Positions 6,097 to 7,586 of a DNA stretch of 7,586 nt are shown one piece after another. Position 1 is the stretch's first letter. Every line of letters begins with the position of its first letter. The stretch is from Desulfobacterales bacterium. Lineage in GTDB: Bacteria > Desulfobacterota > Desulfobacteria > Desulfobacterales > C00003060. Below the pieces are notes generated by a model. It was not told the origin of the DNA. It saw only the letters and a program-made list of their open reading frames with translations, and searched no databases. Position numbers and translations under genes: made by a program. The stretch spans positions 1-7,586 of the forward strand of contig DAOUTV010000070.1 in NCBI GenBank assembly GCA_030668505.1, given 5' to 3'.

Positions 6097-7386
6097 CTAA
6101 ATTCGCAGAGTACCAAAAACCTCTGTGGCTGCCAGGATCGTCGCCTGGATGTCTTCTTCACTGTGGGCACTTGAAACGAAAAGTGCCTCATATTGAGATG
6201 GGGCCAGGTAGATGCCCCGTTCCAGCATCCCCTTGAAATATTTTTTAAACATCGTCAGATCACTTGTCTGGGCTTCAGCAAAATTTGAAACCCGCTTTTC
6301 CGTGAAAAAAAGCCCCAGCATAGAACCAACCCGATTGGTCACCGCGGGCAGGCCTGCCTTGCCAATGGCCTTCCTGATGCCTGCCTCCAGCATCGCTGAC
6401 CTGGTTTCCAGAGTTTCATAAAACTCAGGCTGCTGCAAGCATCTCAACGTGCAGATTCCGGCAGCCATGGCCAGCGGGTTCCCGGAAAGGGTGCCGGCCT
6501 GATAGACCGGGCCTTCCGGTGCGACCTTCTTCATGATTTCCTTTTTTCCGCCATATGCCCCAACCGGGAGTCCGCCCCCAATGACCTTGCCCATGCAGGT
6601 GAGATCCGGCATGAGATTGTAGAGGGCCTGAGCACCGCCATAAGCGACACGGAAGCCTGTCATGACCTCATCAAATATAAGTATGATCCCGTGGTCGTGT
6701 GTTAATGCCCTCAAGGTTTCTAAGAACCCGGGCTCAGGCGGAACAAGTCCCATGTTTCCTGCCACTGGTTCAACAATAATGGCGGCAATGTCGTCCCCCT
6801 TTTTAGAAACCACGTCGGTTACTCGCTCTGCATCGTTGTATGGAAGTGAGAGTGTGTTTTGCACGAACGCCTCAGGGACACCGGGGCTGCCGGGAATGCC
6901 TAATGTAGCTACCCCAGAGCCTGCTGCTACCAGCAGGGTATCGGCGTGGCCATGATAGCAACCGTCGAACTTAATCAACAGATCCCTGCCCGTAACGCCC
7001 CGGGCCAGGCGAATCGCGCTCATGGTGGCCTCGGTGCCGGAGTTGACCATCCTGACCATCTTCACTGATGGAACCGCCTCGATGACCATCTCGGCCAGTT
7101 CTATCTCAAGATCTATAGGGGCCCCAAAGCTGGTCCCTCGGTCCAGAACCTTTTGGATGGCCGCTATCACCTCAGGATGGCGGTGCCCCAAGATCATTGG
7201 GCCCCAGGAACCGACATAGTCTATATAGGCGTTGCCATCGGCATCGAACAACCTGGAGCCTTCAGCTCGCTGGATAAAAACGGGTTCTGTGCCTACTGAA
7301 CGGCAAGCCCGCACCGGGCTGTTCACTCCACCAGGGATTACTTTTTGGGCCTGCGCAAATAGTTTTTCAGAAACGTAATGCTTCAT
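6097..7386 (-). CDS. hemL: Glutamate-1-semialdehyde 2,1-aminomutase
   Basis: This cytoplasmic PLP enzyme converts glutamate-1-semialdehyde to 5-aminolevulinate, the last step of the C5 route to heme, siroheme and cobalamin. The 429 residues match the family's usual length (about 425-430). Visible signatures are the N-terminal AQKVIPGGVNSPVRA, GSWGPMILGHRHP, the phosphate-binding NSGTEA (115-120), DGCYHGHAD (141-149), FDEVMTGFRV with D239, and the PLP lysine K267 in GKVIGGGLPVGAYGG. GTLSGNPLAMAAG and APSQYEALFVSSAH follow. ATG 7386 is preceded by an AAGGGGGG-type site about 13 nt away, slightly far. It lies 109 nt upstream of atpZ on the same strand, so co-transcription is possible. The rest of the heme pathway is not in the window. 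Confidence 0.98.
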   Translation of the reverse strand: MKHYVSEKLFAQAQKVIPGGVNSPVRACRSVGTEPVFIQRAEGSRLFDADGNAYIDYVGSWGPMILGHRHPEVIAAIQKVLDRGTSFGAPIDLEIELAEMVIEAVPSVKMVRMVNSGTEATMSAIRLARGVTGRDLLIKFDGCYHGHADTLLVAAGSGVATLGIPGSPGVPEAFVQNTLSLPYNDAERVTDVVSKKGDDIAAIIVEPVAGNMGLVPPEPGFLETLRALTHDHGIILIFDEVMTGFRVAYGGAQALYNLMPDLTCMGKVIGGGLPVGAYGGKKEIMKKVAPEGPVYQAGTLSGNPLAMAAGICTLRCLQQPEFYETLETRSAMLEAGIRKAIGKAGLPAVTNRVGSMLGLFFTEKRVSNFAEAQTSDLTMFKKYFKGMLERGIYLAPSQYEALFVSSAHSEEDIQATILAATEVFGTLRI

Positions 7387-7427
7387 CTACAACGATGGTC
7401 CCCCCCTTGCATTATTTCGATTCTTCC

Positions 7428-7572
7428 TTTATTTGATGGCTTCGCAAAAAGTCATGATTCGTCATGCCGGACTTGATCCGGCATCCAGAACATGTTGATT
7501 TCACTGGATTCCGGCTTTCGCCGGAATGACGATTTAAAGAATTGCTGACTTTTTACGAATGCATCTTTATTT
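7428..7572. repeat. TTTATTT direct repeats flanking MITE copy 2
   Basis: The 7-bp word TTTATTT lies immediately outside both ends of the element, at 7428-7434 and 7566-7572. This is the arrangement expected of a target-site duplication. The similarity extends further, giving 19 of 22 matches between 7427-7448 and 7565-7586, so a tandem arrangement is also possible. Confidence 0.55.
7435..7565 (+). mobile_element. MITE-like repeat, copy 2
   Basis: This 131-bp element lies 48 bp upstream of the hemL start. Its terminal inverted repeats (7435-7453 with 7547-7565) match at 16 of 19 positions. Positions 7446-7530 are identical to 451-535 of copy 1, in the same orientation, and include both 8-bp-stem hairpins. 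The following 16 bp (7531-7546) are unrelated to copy 1, after which the GACTTTTTACG end is shared again. It has no coding capacity. The rest of the 7387-7586 stretch holds only the hemL leader; I could not make out a clear hemL promoter there. Confidence 0.8.
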
Positions 7573-7586
7573 GAAGGCCTCGGAAA

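Noticed and set aside
440..7565. A composite transposon bounded by the two 85-bp repeats
   Set aside because: The enclosed genes are ordinary housekeeping genes and there is no transposase; the repeats are better read as independent copies of a dispersed element.

Overview
The window carries housekeeping genes of an anaerobic, probably deltaproteobacterial (Desulfobacterota) bacterium. That placement is an inference. It rests on a redox-sensing Rex repressor beside a split ATP synthase locus (F0 genes atpZ-atpI-atpB-atpE with no F1 genes attached), heme synthesis by the C5 route (hemL), and the TGAACCC heptamer arrays and palindromic intergenic repeats I associate with sulfate-reducer genomes. 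No sequence search was possible.

Layout: 1-715 has no convincing gene and is packed with repeats. These are TGAACCC heptamers (about 1-181), a long imperfect inverted repeat (305-632), a hairpin repeat nested in its left arm (about 363-433), and a 132-bp MITE-like element at its centre (440-571). uvrA (716-3538, +) encodes the 940-residue damage-recognition ATPase of nucleotide excision repair. It converges on and overlaps by 15 bp the 3' end of rex (3524-4186, -), an NADH/NAD+-responsive repressor. Upstream of rex on the same strand is a clear intrinsic terminator (4203-4252) that closes the F0 operon atpZ-atpI-atpB-atpE (5987 down to 4271, -). Upstream again, hemL (6097-7386, -) encodes glutamate-1-semialdehyde aminotransferase. 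A second MITE copy (7435-7565) follows, sharing an 85-bp identical block with the first.

How they fit together: the four atp genes give the membrane part of the F-type ATP synthase (subunits a and c) plus the small membrane proteins AtpZ and AtpI that help c-ring assembly or stability. Subunits b, delta and the F1 sector must be encoded elsewhere. Rex senses redox state and plausibly regulates energy genes, though I found no Rex operator here. hemL supplies tetrapyrrole precursors for cytochromes, siroheme or corrinoids. uvrA is functionally unrelated.

I see no defence system, phage, CRISPR array or biosynthetic cluster. The most notable points are the nested repeat architecture, the direct repeats around the MITE copies, the terminator sitting almost on the rex start, a c-subunit ion site intermediate between Na+ and H+ types, and a variant ABC signature in UvrA.
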